From JACKII01 sp965222315 (lineage in GTDB: Bacteria > Pseudomonadota > Alphaproteobacteria > Bin95): 64,000 nucleotides of DNA. The notes under the pieces were generated by a model. It saw only the letters and a list, made by a program, of their open reading frames with translations. It was not told where the DNA came from and ran no database searches. Below, piece by piece: positions 8,669 through 16,309 of the stretch. The stretch's first letter is position 1; each line of letters opens with the position of its first letter. Location: NCBI GenBank assembly GCA_965222315.1, contig OZ244951.1, positions 1,798,001-1,862,000 on the forward strand, given 5' to 3'. A program made the position numbers and the translations under genes.

Positions 8669-10120
8669 GTGGATTTTCTCGACCATCTCGCGAACGCAAC
8701 TCCTGCGCGGGTGCTCGTCATCGGCGACTTGATGCTCGATCGCTATGTCGAGGGCACGGTGGAGCGCATCTCGCCGGAAGCGCCCGTGCCCGTGCTGCGC
8801 CACCGTCAGGCTAGGGAGATGCTGGGTGGTGCGGGCAACGTCGCCGCCAACCTGGCGAGCCTGGGCGGAGCGGTTGATATTGTCGGCCTTATTGGACAGG
8901 ACCCGGACGGGCAGAAGGTGCGGCAATTCCTGAGCGATTGGGGGGTCGCGGGGGAGGGACTGGTTACTTCGGAAAGGCGCCCGACCAGCGTGAAAACCCG
9001 CTACCTCGCCCAGGGCCAGCAGGTTCTGCGGCATGATTGGGAAGACTCTTCGGATGCTTCCGAACAGGAGACCGCCGCGCTGCTCGCGGCCTATCGCGAG
9101 CGGCTGGCGGCGGCGGATATCGTCGTGCTCTCCGACTATGGCAAGGGCGCTGCTTGCCGGTCCGTGGCGGCGGCAGTAATCGCGGACGCGCGTGCGGCGG
9201 GCAAACGTGTGCTGGTCGATCCGAAGAACCCGGACTATCGCGCCTATACCGGCGCCAGCGCGGTTACGCCGAACCGCAAGGAACTTGCCGAGGCAAGCGG
9301 GATGGTGGTCCGCGATGATGCCTCGGTCCAGGCCGCCTGCGCCAAGCTCATTGCCGAATGCGGGCTTGAAGCCGTGCTCGCGACCCGTAGTGAGGACGGC
9401 CTCTCCGTTATCAGAGCGGGCGCGCCGCCGGTTCACATCCCGACCCAGGCGCGGGAGGTGTTTGACGTCTCCGGCGCAGGCGACACGGTGGTGGCCGCCC
9501 TGGCGCTAGGCATGGCAAGCGGGTTGGACTGGCCCGAAGCTGCGGCCTTCGCCAACGAAGCGGGCGGCGTGGTCGTTGGCAAGCGCGGCACGGCGCAGGT
9601 GACGTTAGGTGAGATCCGGGCGGCGCGCGGCGGCGTGGCTTCCGCGGCGAGCTTGGTTATTGACCGGGAGGGCGCGGCGCGGCAGGCCGACGCTTGGCGC
9701 AGAGCCGGGCTGAAGGTGGGCTTCACCAATGGCGTCTTCGACCTGCTGCATCCTGGACACGTGGCGCTGCTCGCCTACGCACGGAGCCATTGCGACCGGT
9801 TGGTAGTGGGCGTGAACGACGATGCTTCGGTCAGCCGCCTCAAAGGACCGTCGCGCCCGGTGACGCCGCTGGAGAGCCGCGCGCTGATGCTGGCGGCGCT
9901 GAAGCCGGTCGATCTTGTTTGCGCCTTTGCTGAGGACACCCCACTTGATCTTATCAGTGCCGTGCTGCCGGATGTATTGGTGAAGGGCGCGGACTACACT
10001 GTCGCGACCGTGGTCGGCGCGGATGTAGTGCAGGCGCATGGCGGTAAGGTTTTGCTGGCGCCGTTGGTGGGTGGACAGAGCACGACGAACATCATCGCCT
10101 GCCTGAATGACGAAGGCTGA
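8669..10120 (+). CDS. hldE: Bifunctional heptose-7-phosphate kinase / heptose-1-phosphate adenylyltransferase
   Basis: Two-domain cytoplasmic enzyme of 483 residues, close to the usual HldE length. The N-terminal ribokinase-like domain contains LGGAGNVAANLASLGG and the catalytic DVSGAGDTVVAAL motif. The C-terminal nucleotidyltransferase domain starts near residue 345 with FTNGVFDLLHPGH and contains LVKGADYTVATVVG. It phosphorylates heptose-7-phosphate at C1 and later adenylates heptose-1-phosphate. A GTG start at 8669 after an AAGGGCGGG-type ribosome binding site gives the best length; the open frame begins earlier, inside hldD. Confidence 0.95.
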   Translation: MDFLDHLANATPARVLVIGDLMLDRYVEGTVERISPEAPVPVLRHRQAREMLGGAGNVAANLASLGGAVDIVGLIGQDPDGQKVRQFLSDWGVAGEGLVTSERRPTSVKTRYLAQGQQVLRHDWEDSSDASEQETAALLAAYRERLAAADIVVLSDYGKGAACRSVAAAVIADARAAGKRVLVDPKNPDYRAYTGASAVTPNRKELAEASGMVVRDDASVQAACAKLIAECGLEAVLATRSEDGLSVIRAGAPPVHIPTQAREVFDVSGAGDTVVAALALGMASGLDWPEAAAFANEAGGVVVGKRGTAQVTLGEIRAARGGVASAASLVIDREGAARQADAWRRAGLKVGFTNGVFDLLHPGHVALLAYARSHCDRLVVGVNDDASVSRLKGPSRPVTPLESRALMLAALKPVDLVCAFAEDTPLDLISAVLPDVLVKGADYTVATVVGADVVQAHGGKVLLAPLVGGQSTTNIIACLNDEG

Positions 10121-10125
10121 AGCCG

Positions 10126-10707
10126 TTGAAACTGAGTGATTATCTGACTGAAAGCGCCGCTATCGTGGCGGCCACGGCAACTGCGCCCGGCCTCGACAAG
10201 GCGATGGCCGATGCGGTCAAGTGGACCGCCGCCGCTTTGGCCGCGCGCTTGCCGGTGCTGGTCTGCGGCAATGGCGGCTCAGCCGCGGATGCGCAGCACA
10301 TTGCGGGCGAACTGGTCGGGCGTTTTCTAAAGGAGCGGCGCGGCCTGAACGTGATCGCCTTGGCTGCCAATCCGGCGGTGCTGACCGCCTGGGCGAACGA
10401 CTACGACTATGCGAGCGTCTTCGCCCGGCAGGTGGAGGCGCACGGCCGGCCCGGCGGCGTGCTGTTGGCGCTCTCGACCAGCGGCAACTCGGCCAATGTG
10501 GTTCAGGCGGCGGAGGCCGCGCGAAAAGAGCAGATGAAAGTGGTGGCCTTCACCGGCGAGGGCGGCGGCAAGCTTGGCCCTCTCGCGCACGCCCTGTTGA
10601 CCGTGCCGAGCCGCCACACGCCGCGCATCCAGGAGGGGCACTTGGCGCTCTACCACTACCTCTGCGAGATGGTGGAGGCCCAAGTGGCAGCCGGTGACGG
10701 TGAATAG
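10126..10707 (+). CDS. gmhA: Sedoheptulose-7-phosphate isomerase
   Basis: SIS-domain isomerase of 193 residues that makes D-glycero-D-manno-heptose 7-phosphate, the first step of ADP-heptose synthesis. The sugar-phosphate motif GNGGSAADAQHIAGELVGR and the second loop LSTSGNSANV are intact, and the catalytic-region RHTPRIQEGHL is present. The start is TTG (10126-10128), 5 bp after the hldE stop with GAAGG just upstream; later ATG codons would remove the first helix. The GmhB phosphatase is not in the window. Confidence 0.93.
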   Translation: MKLSDYLTESAAIVAATATAPGLDKAMADAVKWTAAALAARLPVLVCGNGGSAADAQHIAGELVGRFLKERRGLNVIALAANPAVLTAWANDYDYASVFARQVEAHGRPGGVLLALSTSGNSANVVQAAEAARKEQMKVVAFTGEGGGKLGPLAHALLTVPSRHTPRIQEGHLALYHYLCEMVEAQVAAGDGE

Positions 10708-10810
10708 CGCCGGCCCGAAACCATAGCCAACCCTACAACACTCCCCGGCCGAGCCTATGGCGAGAGCCGGGGCCCAGGTTTAGTCCATCGCGGTTGACCA
10801 AAACCCTGGA

Positions 10811-10829
10811 CCCCGGATCAAGTCCGGGG
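10811..10829. terminator. Candidate terminator / repeat hairpin between gmhA and homocysteine methyltransferase
   Basis: CCCCGGA (10811-10817) and TCCGGGG (10823-10829) pair over a TCAAG loop in the gap between two convergent genes. A similar CCCCGGATCAA...TCCGGGG motif lies at 16259-16289, also between convergent genes, so it is probably a repeated element. There is no strong T tract, so a termination role is inferred from position only. Confidence 0.4.
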
Positions 10830-10849
10830 AGCAGGGGCGGGGGTAACCG

Positions 10850-11797
10850 CTAGGCCGCGATCTGCTGGCAGATCTCGCCGATATGGCGGTGATCAGTGCC
10901 GCAGCAGCCGCCGAACACCGTGAGGCCCGGCAGGGACTCCCGCAGTTGCCGGTATTGGGCCGCCAACTCCGCGGGATCGCCAATATCCAGTTCGGTACAG
11001 GCGTCCAGTTCGGCATGGCTGAGGCGGGAGGCATTGGCGCGAATGCCCTTGATCCGCCTTGTCCAGCCCTCGCCATTCGCCACCGCATCCGCGAAATGGG
11101 TCGGGTGGGCGCAGTTGATCATGTAGTACTCTGGCGCGCCGCCGCTTTCCGCATCCACCTGTTCAATGGCCTCGCCCAGTTTCTGGCCGGTCGGCAGGCA
11201 GCCGTCGGTCTCCACCGTGAAGGAGATGACAGCGGGCATGCCCTCCGCCTTCGCAGCATTGGCGATACCAATGGCTTCCTCCGCATAGTTGAGCGTCAGC
11301 GCGGTGATCATGTCGACCTCCGTTTCCGCGAGCAGCGCGATCTGCGGACGGTGATACGCTTCGGCTTCTGCCGTGCTCATCGCGTTGCCGGGAATGTAGC
11401 CGTCGCCGCGCGGGCCGAGATCGCCGCTGATGACGAACGGGCACTCCAGTGTTTCGTACCGGTCCCGGATCGACGCCATCAGCGCGGCGGAGCGCCGGTG
11501 GGCATCCATCATCTCCGCATGGCTGTAGCCCATTTCCGCTTCCCAATCCGGGCTTGCGCGCCAGGTCGGCGTCGCCAGCACCAGGCCGAGGTTCGATGCG
11601 CGGGCCAGTTCGATATATGGCTTATAATAGTTGCGGAAGATCTGGTCACCATCCGGCATACGCAAGACATTGACCGCCGCAAAGCATGGCAGGTCGATGT
11701 CCATATGAAAGACCAGGAAAGTCTCCAGACCACCATCGGTCAGCATAGTCTTTCCGCTTAATTGCGGCAGGGTGTTACGGTATTTTGCGTTCGGCAT
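10850..11797 (-). CDS. Homocysteine S-methyltransferase
   Basis: Zinc-dependent homocysteine methyltransferase of 315 residues (Pfam S-methyl_trans / MmuM-BHMT group). Zn-binding cysteines are in YMINCAHPTHF and in the C-terminal GGCCGTDHRHI; the barrel begins with LTDGGLETFLVFH. It transfers a methyl group, typically from S-methylmethionine or a betaine-type donor, to homocysteine. The start at 11797 (MPNAKYRN) follows an AAGGAAA site; the frame also extends to 11827. Divergent from a TetR regulator across a gap with a palindrome, so it is a plausible target. Confidence 0.9.
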   Translation of the reverse strand: MPNAKYRNTLPQLSGKTMLTDGGLETFLVFHMDIDLPCFAAVNVLRMPDGDQIFRNYYKPYIELARASNLGLVLATPTWRASPDWEAEMGYSHAEMMDAHRRSAALMASIRDRYETLECPFVISGDLGPRGDGYIPGNAMSTAEAEAYHRPQIALLAETEVDMITALTLNYAEEAIGIANAAKAEGMPAVISFTVETDGCLPTGQKLGEAIEQVDAESGGAPEYYMINCAHPTHFADAVANGEGWTRRIKGIRANASRLSHAELDACTELDIGDPAELAAQYRQLRESLPGLTVFGGCCGTDHRHIGEICQQIAA

Positions 11798-11861
11798 TTC
11801 GATTTTCCTTTGCTTCGGTTCACGCATCGGAAAATGGCGAAAGCGGCCGCGACAAACCAGT

Positions 11862-11899
11862 GAGCCTGCGGTAAAGGCTCTACAGAAAAATTACTGTAG
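11862..11899. promoter_or_regulatory. Palindromes between the methyltransferase and tetR genes (candidate operator)
   Basis: The 208-bp divergent gap holds CTACAG-N8-CTGTAG (11880-11899), a perfect dyad of the size bound by TetR dimers. It directly adjoins a second inverted repeat, GAGCCT-N7-AGGCTC (11862-11880). TACAGTA recurs near 11970. The location fits autoregulation by the TetR protein and control of the divergent methyltransferase. This is inferred from symmetry and position only. Confidence 0.45.
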
Positions 11900-12005
11900 T
11901 GAAATCAATAACTTAGATTTGTACGGCCTATGCATCGTGTATTACTTCACGGCTGAACTGCACTTGCGGTACAGTATTTGGCAGGACGGGCAATAGGCGT
12001 TCACC

Positions 12006-12644
12006 ATGGAAAGGCAACTCGGTATGCGCAAAGGGCAGGAAACCCGGGCCCGGGTGATGGACATCGCCGAGGCGGCGATCCTCGCGAAGGGTTATGGCGC
12101 GACCTCCATCGAGGAAATCATCGAGGAAGCCGGCATAACCAAGAGTGGCTTCTTCTACCACTTCCCGGACAAGCGGGCGCTCGCTTTGGCATTGCTCGAA
12201 CGGTATGTTGAGCGAGAGGATTCGTTCTTCGATGACCTGTTTGCCCGCGCCGAGGAACTGCACGATGATCCGCTGCACGCTTTCCTGATCGGCCTGAAGC
12301 TGTTTTCCGAGATGATGGCGGACCTGCCGACTGGGCATCCCGGCTGCCTGATCGCCACCTATTGCTACAACGAACGCCTGTTCGACCGGGAGTTCCAGGA
12401 GATCAGCCGGGAGGCAATGCTGTCGTGGCGCCGGCGGTTCCGGGTCATGCTGGATCGGATCGCGGACCGCTACGACATGCAGGATGATATCGACCTGGAT
12501 CATCTGGCGGATATGGTCTCGTGCAGCGTGGAAGGAGCGATTGTCTCCGCCAAAACGCTGAAAGACCCGCAGGTACTGCCGCAGCAGATTCTGATGCTGC
12601 GTTCCTACATCAAGTTGTTGTTCCGGCCGCGGATCAATGCCTGA
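12006..12644 (+). CDS. TetR/AcrR family transcriptional regulator
   Basis: Regulator of 212 residues. The N-terminal helix-turn-helix is typical: ARVMDIAEAAILAKGYGAT followed by IEEIIEEAGITKSGFFYHF and PDKRAL. The C-terminal ligand-binding domain is variable, as in all the family. An alternative start is ATG 12024 (MRKGQETR). It lies 69 bp upstream of the 349-residue gene and selenoprotein pair and is divergent from homocysteine S-methyltransferase, so it may control either or both. The ligand is unknown. Confidence 0.92.
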   Translation: MERQLGMRKGQETRARVMDIAEAAILAKGYGATSIEEIIEEAGITKSGFFYHFPDKRALALALLERYVEREDSFFDDLFARAEELHDDPLHAFLIGLKLFSEMMADLPTGHPGCLIATYCYNERLFDREFQEISREAMLSWRRRFRVMLDRIADRYDMQDDIDLDHLADMVSCSVEGAIVSAKTLKDPQVLPQQILMLRSYIKLLFRPRINA

Positions 12645-12713
12645 CGGCTTGGCGGCCAGCCAAGAACCTGCTAGCCGTCCTGGCATGAAGACAAGGAATC
12701 CCTGGATAACGCC

Positions 12714-13763
12714 ATGCAGCTAACCTCAGAGCGCTACACCGTTGATGACATCATGGCGGCGCAGGAGTTCTATCACTCCCGTAACTGGACCGACGGGCTG
12801 CCGATCGTGCCGCCAACCGCTGATGCCGTGCAGCAATGCCTCGACTGGGCGATGCTGCCGCCGGAGCACCTGGTCGGCATCGAGCCGGTGCGCGCCCGCT
12901 CCATCACAGCGGAGAAGCTGGCGATCAACGCGGTCATGGCCGGCTGCTTGCCGATGCATTTTCCTGTCGTCGTGACGGCATTCACCGCCATGTTGCAGGA
13001 GCCCTTCCTGTTGCACGGGGCGACGGCGAGCACCGGTGGTTGCGCGATCCTCACCATCGTCAACGGCCCGATCCGCAAGGAATTGGGTATGGATGGCACC
13101 TTCAACGCGCTGGGCCATACCGACCGGGCGACAACGGCTATTGGGCGGGCGATCCGGCTGGCGCTCGGCAACTTGCTGGAAGTCAGGCCGGGCGACGTGG
13201 ACCGCTCCACTCTGGGGCACCCCGGCAAGATCAGCTATTGCGTGGCGGAGGACGAGGAGAATTCGCCCTGGCTGCCTCTGGCGGAGGAGCGCGGGATTCC
13301 GGAACATGCCTCCGCCGTGACCGTGATGTCGGCGGGCGCACCCCGGCAGATCATGAATGAGTGGACGACAGAGCCGGAACTGATCCTCGATACCTTCTGC
13401 GCCGAGATCAAAGCCTCGATGCGGCACTATTCGATCTATCCAGGCAATTACGCCATCATCGTGCCGCCGCAATTGCGGGAGCACTTCGCCCGCGCCAGTT
13501 GGTCCAAAGCAGACGTGCGGAACTATGTCTATGAGAATGCCAAGATCTATCGCCGCGAGTGGGCGGATTGCGGCAAGGGCGCGGTCGTCGGCAGCCGCGG
13601 CAACCAGGAATACCGGGGCTTGTCGGAGCCGGACGACCTGCTGGTGATCGCGGCAGGCGGCCCGGCGGGCGGCTTCGGCGCGGTGATCCCGCCCTGGTTC
13701 GGCCCGAAGAGCAAGGCCTGCACCGTCGCTATCGGTGCGTGCGTCGACTGTGAAATTGATTAA
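12714..13763 (+). CDS. Conserved protein of unknown function, likely partner of the UGSC selenoprotein
   Basis: Protein of 349 residues with no domain I can name confidently. Visible features are an N-terminal WTDGLPIVPPTADAV segment, a glycine/cysteine patch STGGCAILTIVNG, many Gly-rich turns, and a C-terminal CVDCEID that leaves a C-x-x-C three residues from the end. There is no signal peptide or membrane segment. It ends 22 bp before the selenoprotein start and the two are almost certainly translated from one mRNA. From the context I infer a redox or reductive enzyme component; this is not shown by the sequence itself. Confidence 0.75.
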   Translation: MQLTSERYTVDDIMAAQEFYHSRNWTDGLPIVPPTADAVQQCLDWAMLPPEHLVGIEPVRARSITAEKLAINAVMAGCLPMHFPVVVTAFTAMLQEPFLLHGATASTGGCAILTIVNGPIRKELGMDGTFNALGHTDRATTAIGRAIRLALGNLLEVRPGDVDRSTLGHPGKISYCVAEDEENSPWLPLAEERGIPEHASAVTVMSAGAPRQIMNEWTTEPELILDTFCAEIKASMRHYSIYPGNYAIIVPPQLREHFARASWSKADVRNYVYENAKIYRREWADCGKGAVVGSRGNQEYRGLSEPDDLLVIAAGGPAGGFGAVIPPWFGPKSKACTVAIGACVDCEID

Positions 13764-13785
13764 CGAAAAGGAGATGGCTCACGCC

Positions 13786-14301
13786 ATGAGCATGGAAGTT
13801 CTGGACCCGACCTATGGAGACGGTGCGAATGCCTTCGCGCTGGCCGGTCGGCTCGATACCCTGCGGGGTAAGACTGTCGGCATCATCTCCAACGGCAAGC
13901 GGGGCACGCGGCCGTATTTCGACGCGCTGGAGAAATATCTGGCGGCGGAAGGCGCAAGCGTCGTCTGGCGCACCAAGTCGAACTACAGCGCGCCGGCCGA
14001 TCCCCACATCGTGGACGAAATCAAGAGCTGGGACGCGGCCGTCACTGGCATCGGCGACTGAGGCAGTTGTTCGTCGTGCAGTTTGCATGACGCAATAACG
14101 GTCGAGAAGCTGGGCGTGCCGGCGGTGGGCGTGATGACCACCAAGTTCGTTTCTGCGGCGGACCTGATGGCCCGCGTGCTGGGCGCGGATGGCTACCGCT
14201 ATGTCGCGATAGAACACCCGATCAGCAGTGCCGATGATTCGGCCCTGGACGCCGAAGCCAAACGCACGGTTGAAGAGGCGCGAGCAATACTCTGCGGTTA
14301 A
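13786..14301 (+). CDS. UGSC-family selenoprotein (in-frame UGA read as selenocysteine)
   Basis: One reading frame of 172 codons runs from ATG 13786 to TAA 14299-14301, with a single internal TGA at 14059-14061 (codon 92). Sequence on both sides is coding in the same frame: GKTVGIISNGKRGTRP before it, and GSCSSCSLHDAITVEKLGV directly after it. The result is U-G-S-C-S-S-C, the signature of the UGSC (seleno)protein family, whose function is not established. The UxxCxxC arrangement resembles the active site of GrdB/PrdB reductase selenoproteins. A SECIS-like hairpin lies immediately downstream. An AAGGAG site (13768-13773) supports the 13786 start; ATG 13774 and 13792 are alternatives. A standard caller would give two fragments. 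Confidence 0.9.
14066..14099 (+). promoter_or_regulatory. Candidate bacterial SECIS element
   Basis: Beginning four bases after the UGA, GUUGUU (14066-14071) pairs with AAUAAC (14094-14099). CGUCGUGC (14072-14079) pairs with GCAUGACG (14085-14092), with only C14093 bulged. The apical loop is AGUUU (14080-14084), and its G-U lies about 20 bases after the UGA. A stem of this length with a GU-containing small loop inside the coding region is what SelB recognises in bacteria. It lies in the codons for CSLHDAIT, so it must serve both protein and RNA. Confidence 0.8.
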
Positions 14302-14304
14302 GGC

Positions 14305-15072
14305 TCAGCGCGGCGGGATGAACGCCGCGCGGGTGCCGCCGTCCACCGGGATAATGGTGCCGGTGACGTAGTCTGCATTCTCGCTGAGCAGGAAGCGCAT
14401 CACCTTCACGATATCGATGGGCTGCGCGATCCGGCCGAGCGGTGAGTTGCCCGAAGGCCGCCAGCCGCTGTTCTCGCCGGCGGCGGCGAGCCCGCCCGTA
14501 ATCATCGGCGTTTCCACCGTTCCGGGCGCGAGCGCGTTGACCAGTATGCCGTGCTCCGCGCATTCGGCCGCCAACACCTGGGTGAACTGGCTGACCGCCG
14601 CCTTCGACATGGCGTAAGCGCCGCTGTGAATCTTCGGCCTGATGGCGGAGACCGACGACAGCAGCACGATCCGCCCGATCTCGCCCGCTGATGCGGCGGC
14701 TTCGAGCATTGGCATGGCGTGCTTGCAGGTCAGCCAGAGACCGCGGACGTTCACGCCAAACAGGGCATCGAACTCATCCACCGGCATGTCGCGCAGCGGC
14801 GCGGACTTGAACAGGCCTGCCGAGCCGATCAGCGCATTCACCCGCGGCGCGTCGGCCTGGATGCCGCTCATGGTGGCCGCAACCGCCGCCGCATCCTGCA
14901 GGTCGCAGGCCCGTGGATGGAAGTCTGGCGAGGCCAGTGTTCGGACCGCGGGGGCAAGGGCCTTGTCCGATACGTCCAGGCCATACACGGTCCAGCCTTG
15001 GGCCAGCAGATCGCGGCAGGCTTCCTGGCCAATACCGGACGCCGCGCCGGTGACGATGGCTGTTAGGGGCAT
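14305..15072 (-). CDS. SDR family NAD(P)-dependent oxidoreductase
   Basis: Classical short-chain dehydrogenase of 255 residues. The cofactor motif TGAASGIG is at residues 8-15, the catalytic Ser is in LLSSVSAIRP, the YxxxK pair is in SGAYAMSKAAVSQ, and the PG turn follows in LAPGTVETPMI. The start at 15072 gives the normal SDR N-terminus (MPLTAIVTG) with GGAA upstream; the frame extends further to 15186. It is convergent with the selenoprotein gene, 3 bp between stops. The substrate is unknown. Confidence 0.9.
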   Translation of the reverse strand: MPLTAIVTGAASGIGQEACRDLLAQGWTVYGLDVSDKALAPAVRTLASPDFHPRACDLQDAAAVAATMSGIQADAPRVNALIGSAGLFKSAPLRDMPVDEFDALFGVNVRGLWLTCKHAMPMLEAAASAGEIGRIVLLSSVSAIRPKIHSGAYAMSKAAVSQFTQVLAAECAEHGILVNALAPGTVETPMITGGLAAAGENSGWRPSGNSPLGRIAQPIDIVKVMRFLLSENADYVTGTIIPVDGGTRAAFIPPR

Positions 15073-15209
15073 GAGGCGGTTCCTTTCCGTTCGTTTCACA
15101 GATTGAAGCAGAAGAGGCGCCATGGCCACAACGCAGCGTCTGTGATTGTCCGCAGGCGAGGGCTGGGCTATCAACGGGAAACACATGCCCCAAAAGGAAA
15201 CGCCCCACC

Positions 15210-16166
15210 ATGACCGGCTCCAAGCCCGACCTGCTGCAAGTCTCTCAACTGCCGCCCTTTCTGGTGGAGAGGCTGGAGAAAGAATACACGCTGCATGACT
15301 TCGTGAACCCGAAAGACCCGGACGCGGTTCTGGAGGCCGTGGGCGGCAAGGTCCGGGGTATTCTGGCGGGTGGCATGAAGGGGCCGAACGCGAACCTGAT
15401 CAACGCCCTGCCTAGCCTGGAGATCATCGCATCGTTCAGTGTCGGCTTCGATGCAACGGACGTGGCGGCGGCGCATGCGAGGGATGTGATCGTGACGCAC
15501 ACGCCGGAAGTGCTGACCGGCGACGTGGCCGACCTTGCCATGACCTTCATCCTGATGGTGACCCGGCGCATCGGCGAGAGCGAGCGCTTCCTTCGTCAAG
15601 GCAAGTGGCTGCAAGGTCGGATGGACCTTGGCACCACGGTCAAGGGCAAGCGGCTCGGTATCCTGGGGCTGGGCCGTATCGGTAGGGCCGTCGCCCGGCG
15701 CGCCGAGGCGTTCGGTCTGCAAATCCAGTATCACGATATCAAGCCGCTCGGCGATCTGCCTTACCGCTCCTACCCTTCCATCGTAGAACTGGCCGAGGTC
15801 AGCGATATCCTGTTGGTGACGTGCGAGGGCGGGGAGGCGAACCGCGGCATCGTCAACGCGGAGGTGCTGCAGGCGCTGGGATCGAATGGCTTCGTGGTCA
15901 ACACGGCGCGCGGGCCGATTATCGACCAGCCCGCGTTGGTGAAGGCGCTACAGGACGGCACGATCGCGGGTGCGGGCCTGGACGTGTTCGACGGCGAACC
16001 GGAAGTACCCGCGGCGCTGATGAAGATGGAGAACGTGGTGCTGACCCCGCACATCGCCAGTTCCACCCACGAGACGCGCCGGGCGATGGCAGACCTCGTC
16101 TACGACAACCTTAAAGCCCACTTCAGCGGCAAGCCTGTGCTGACGCCGGTGCCGAAGCAGGTTTAG
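15210..16166 (+). CDS. D-isomer-specific 2-hydroxyacid dehydrogenase
   Basis: Dehydrogenase of 318 residues similar to glyoxylate/hydroxypyruvate reductases. The NAD motif GLGRIGRAVARRAEAFG sits in mid-protein. Substrate-binding and catalytic positions are visible as SVGFDATD, the Arg in NTARGPIID, the Glu in FDGEPEVP and the His in LTPHIASST. It reduces a 2-oxoacid with NAD(P)H or runs in reverse. It starts 137 bp from the divergent SDR start, so the two may share a regulatory region. Confidence 0.9.
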   Translation: MTGSKPDLLQVSQLPPFLVERLEKEYTLHDFVNPKDPDAVLEAVGGKVRGILAGGMKGPNANLINALPSLEIIASFSVGFDATDVAAAHARDVIVTHTPEVLTGDVADLAMTFILMVTRRIGESERFLRQGKWLQGRMDLGTTVKGKRLGILGLGRIGRAVARRAEAFGLQIQYHDIKPLGDLPYRSYPSIVELAEVSDILLVTCEGGEANRGIVNAEVLQALGSNGFVVNTARGPIIDQPALVKALQDGTIAGAGLDVFDGEPEVPAALMKMENVVLTPHIASSTHETRRAMADLVYDNLKAHFSGKPVLTPVPKQV

Positions 16167-16195
16167 CGGCTCCGCAATGCCGGCACGGATAGGAA

Positions 16196-16225
16196 ACCCC
16201 GGAACGGCTCGCGCTGTTCCGGGGT
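16196..16225. terminator. Bidirectional terminator-like hairpin
   Basis: ACCCCGGAAC (16196-16205) pairs perfectly with GTTCCGGGGT (16216-16225) over a 10-base loop, between the convergent hydroxyacid dehydrogenase and acnA genes. The plus-strand side is followed by CTCTTGTGT. A second CCCCGGA/TCCGGGG pair is at 16259-16289. Confidence 0.6.
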
Positions 16226-16309
16226 CTCTTGTGTCGCGAGAAGCCTCGCTTGCGGAGGCCCCGGATCAACGTTTCCGCGCTGTCCGGGGTGACTTAACGG
16301 CGGTGCCCG

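Noticed and set aside
14059..14061. The TGA in the UGSC gene as an ordinary stop or sequencing error
   Set aside because: The frame does not shift, the flanking residues match one family, the motif is UGSC, and a SECIS-like stem follows at the right distance. A true stop explains none of these.
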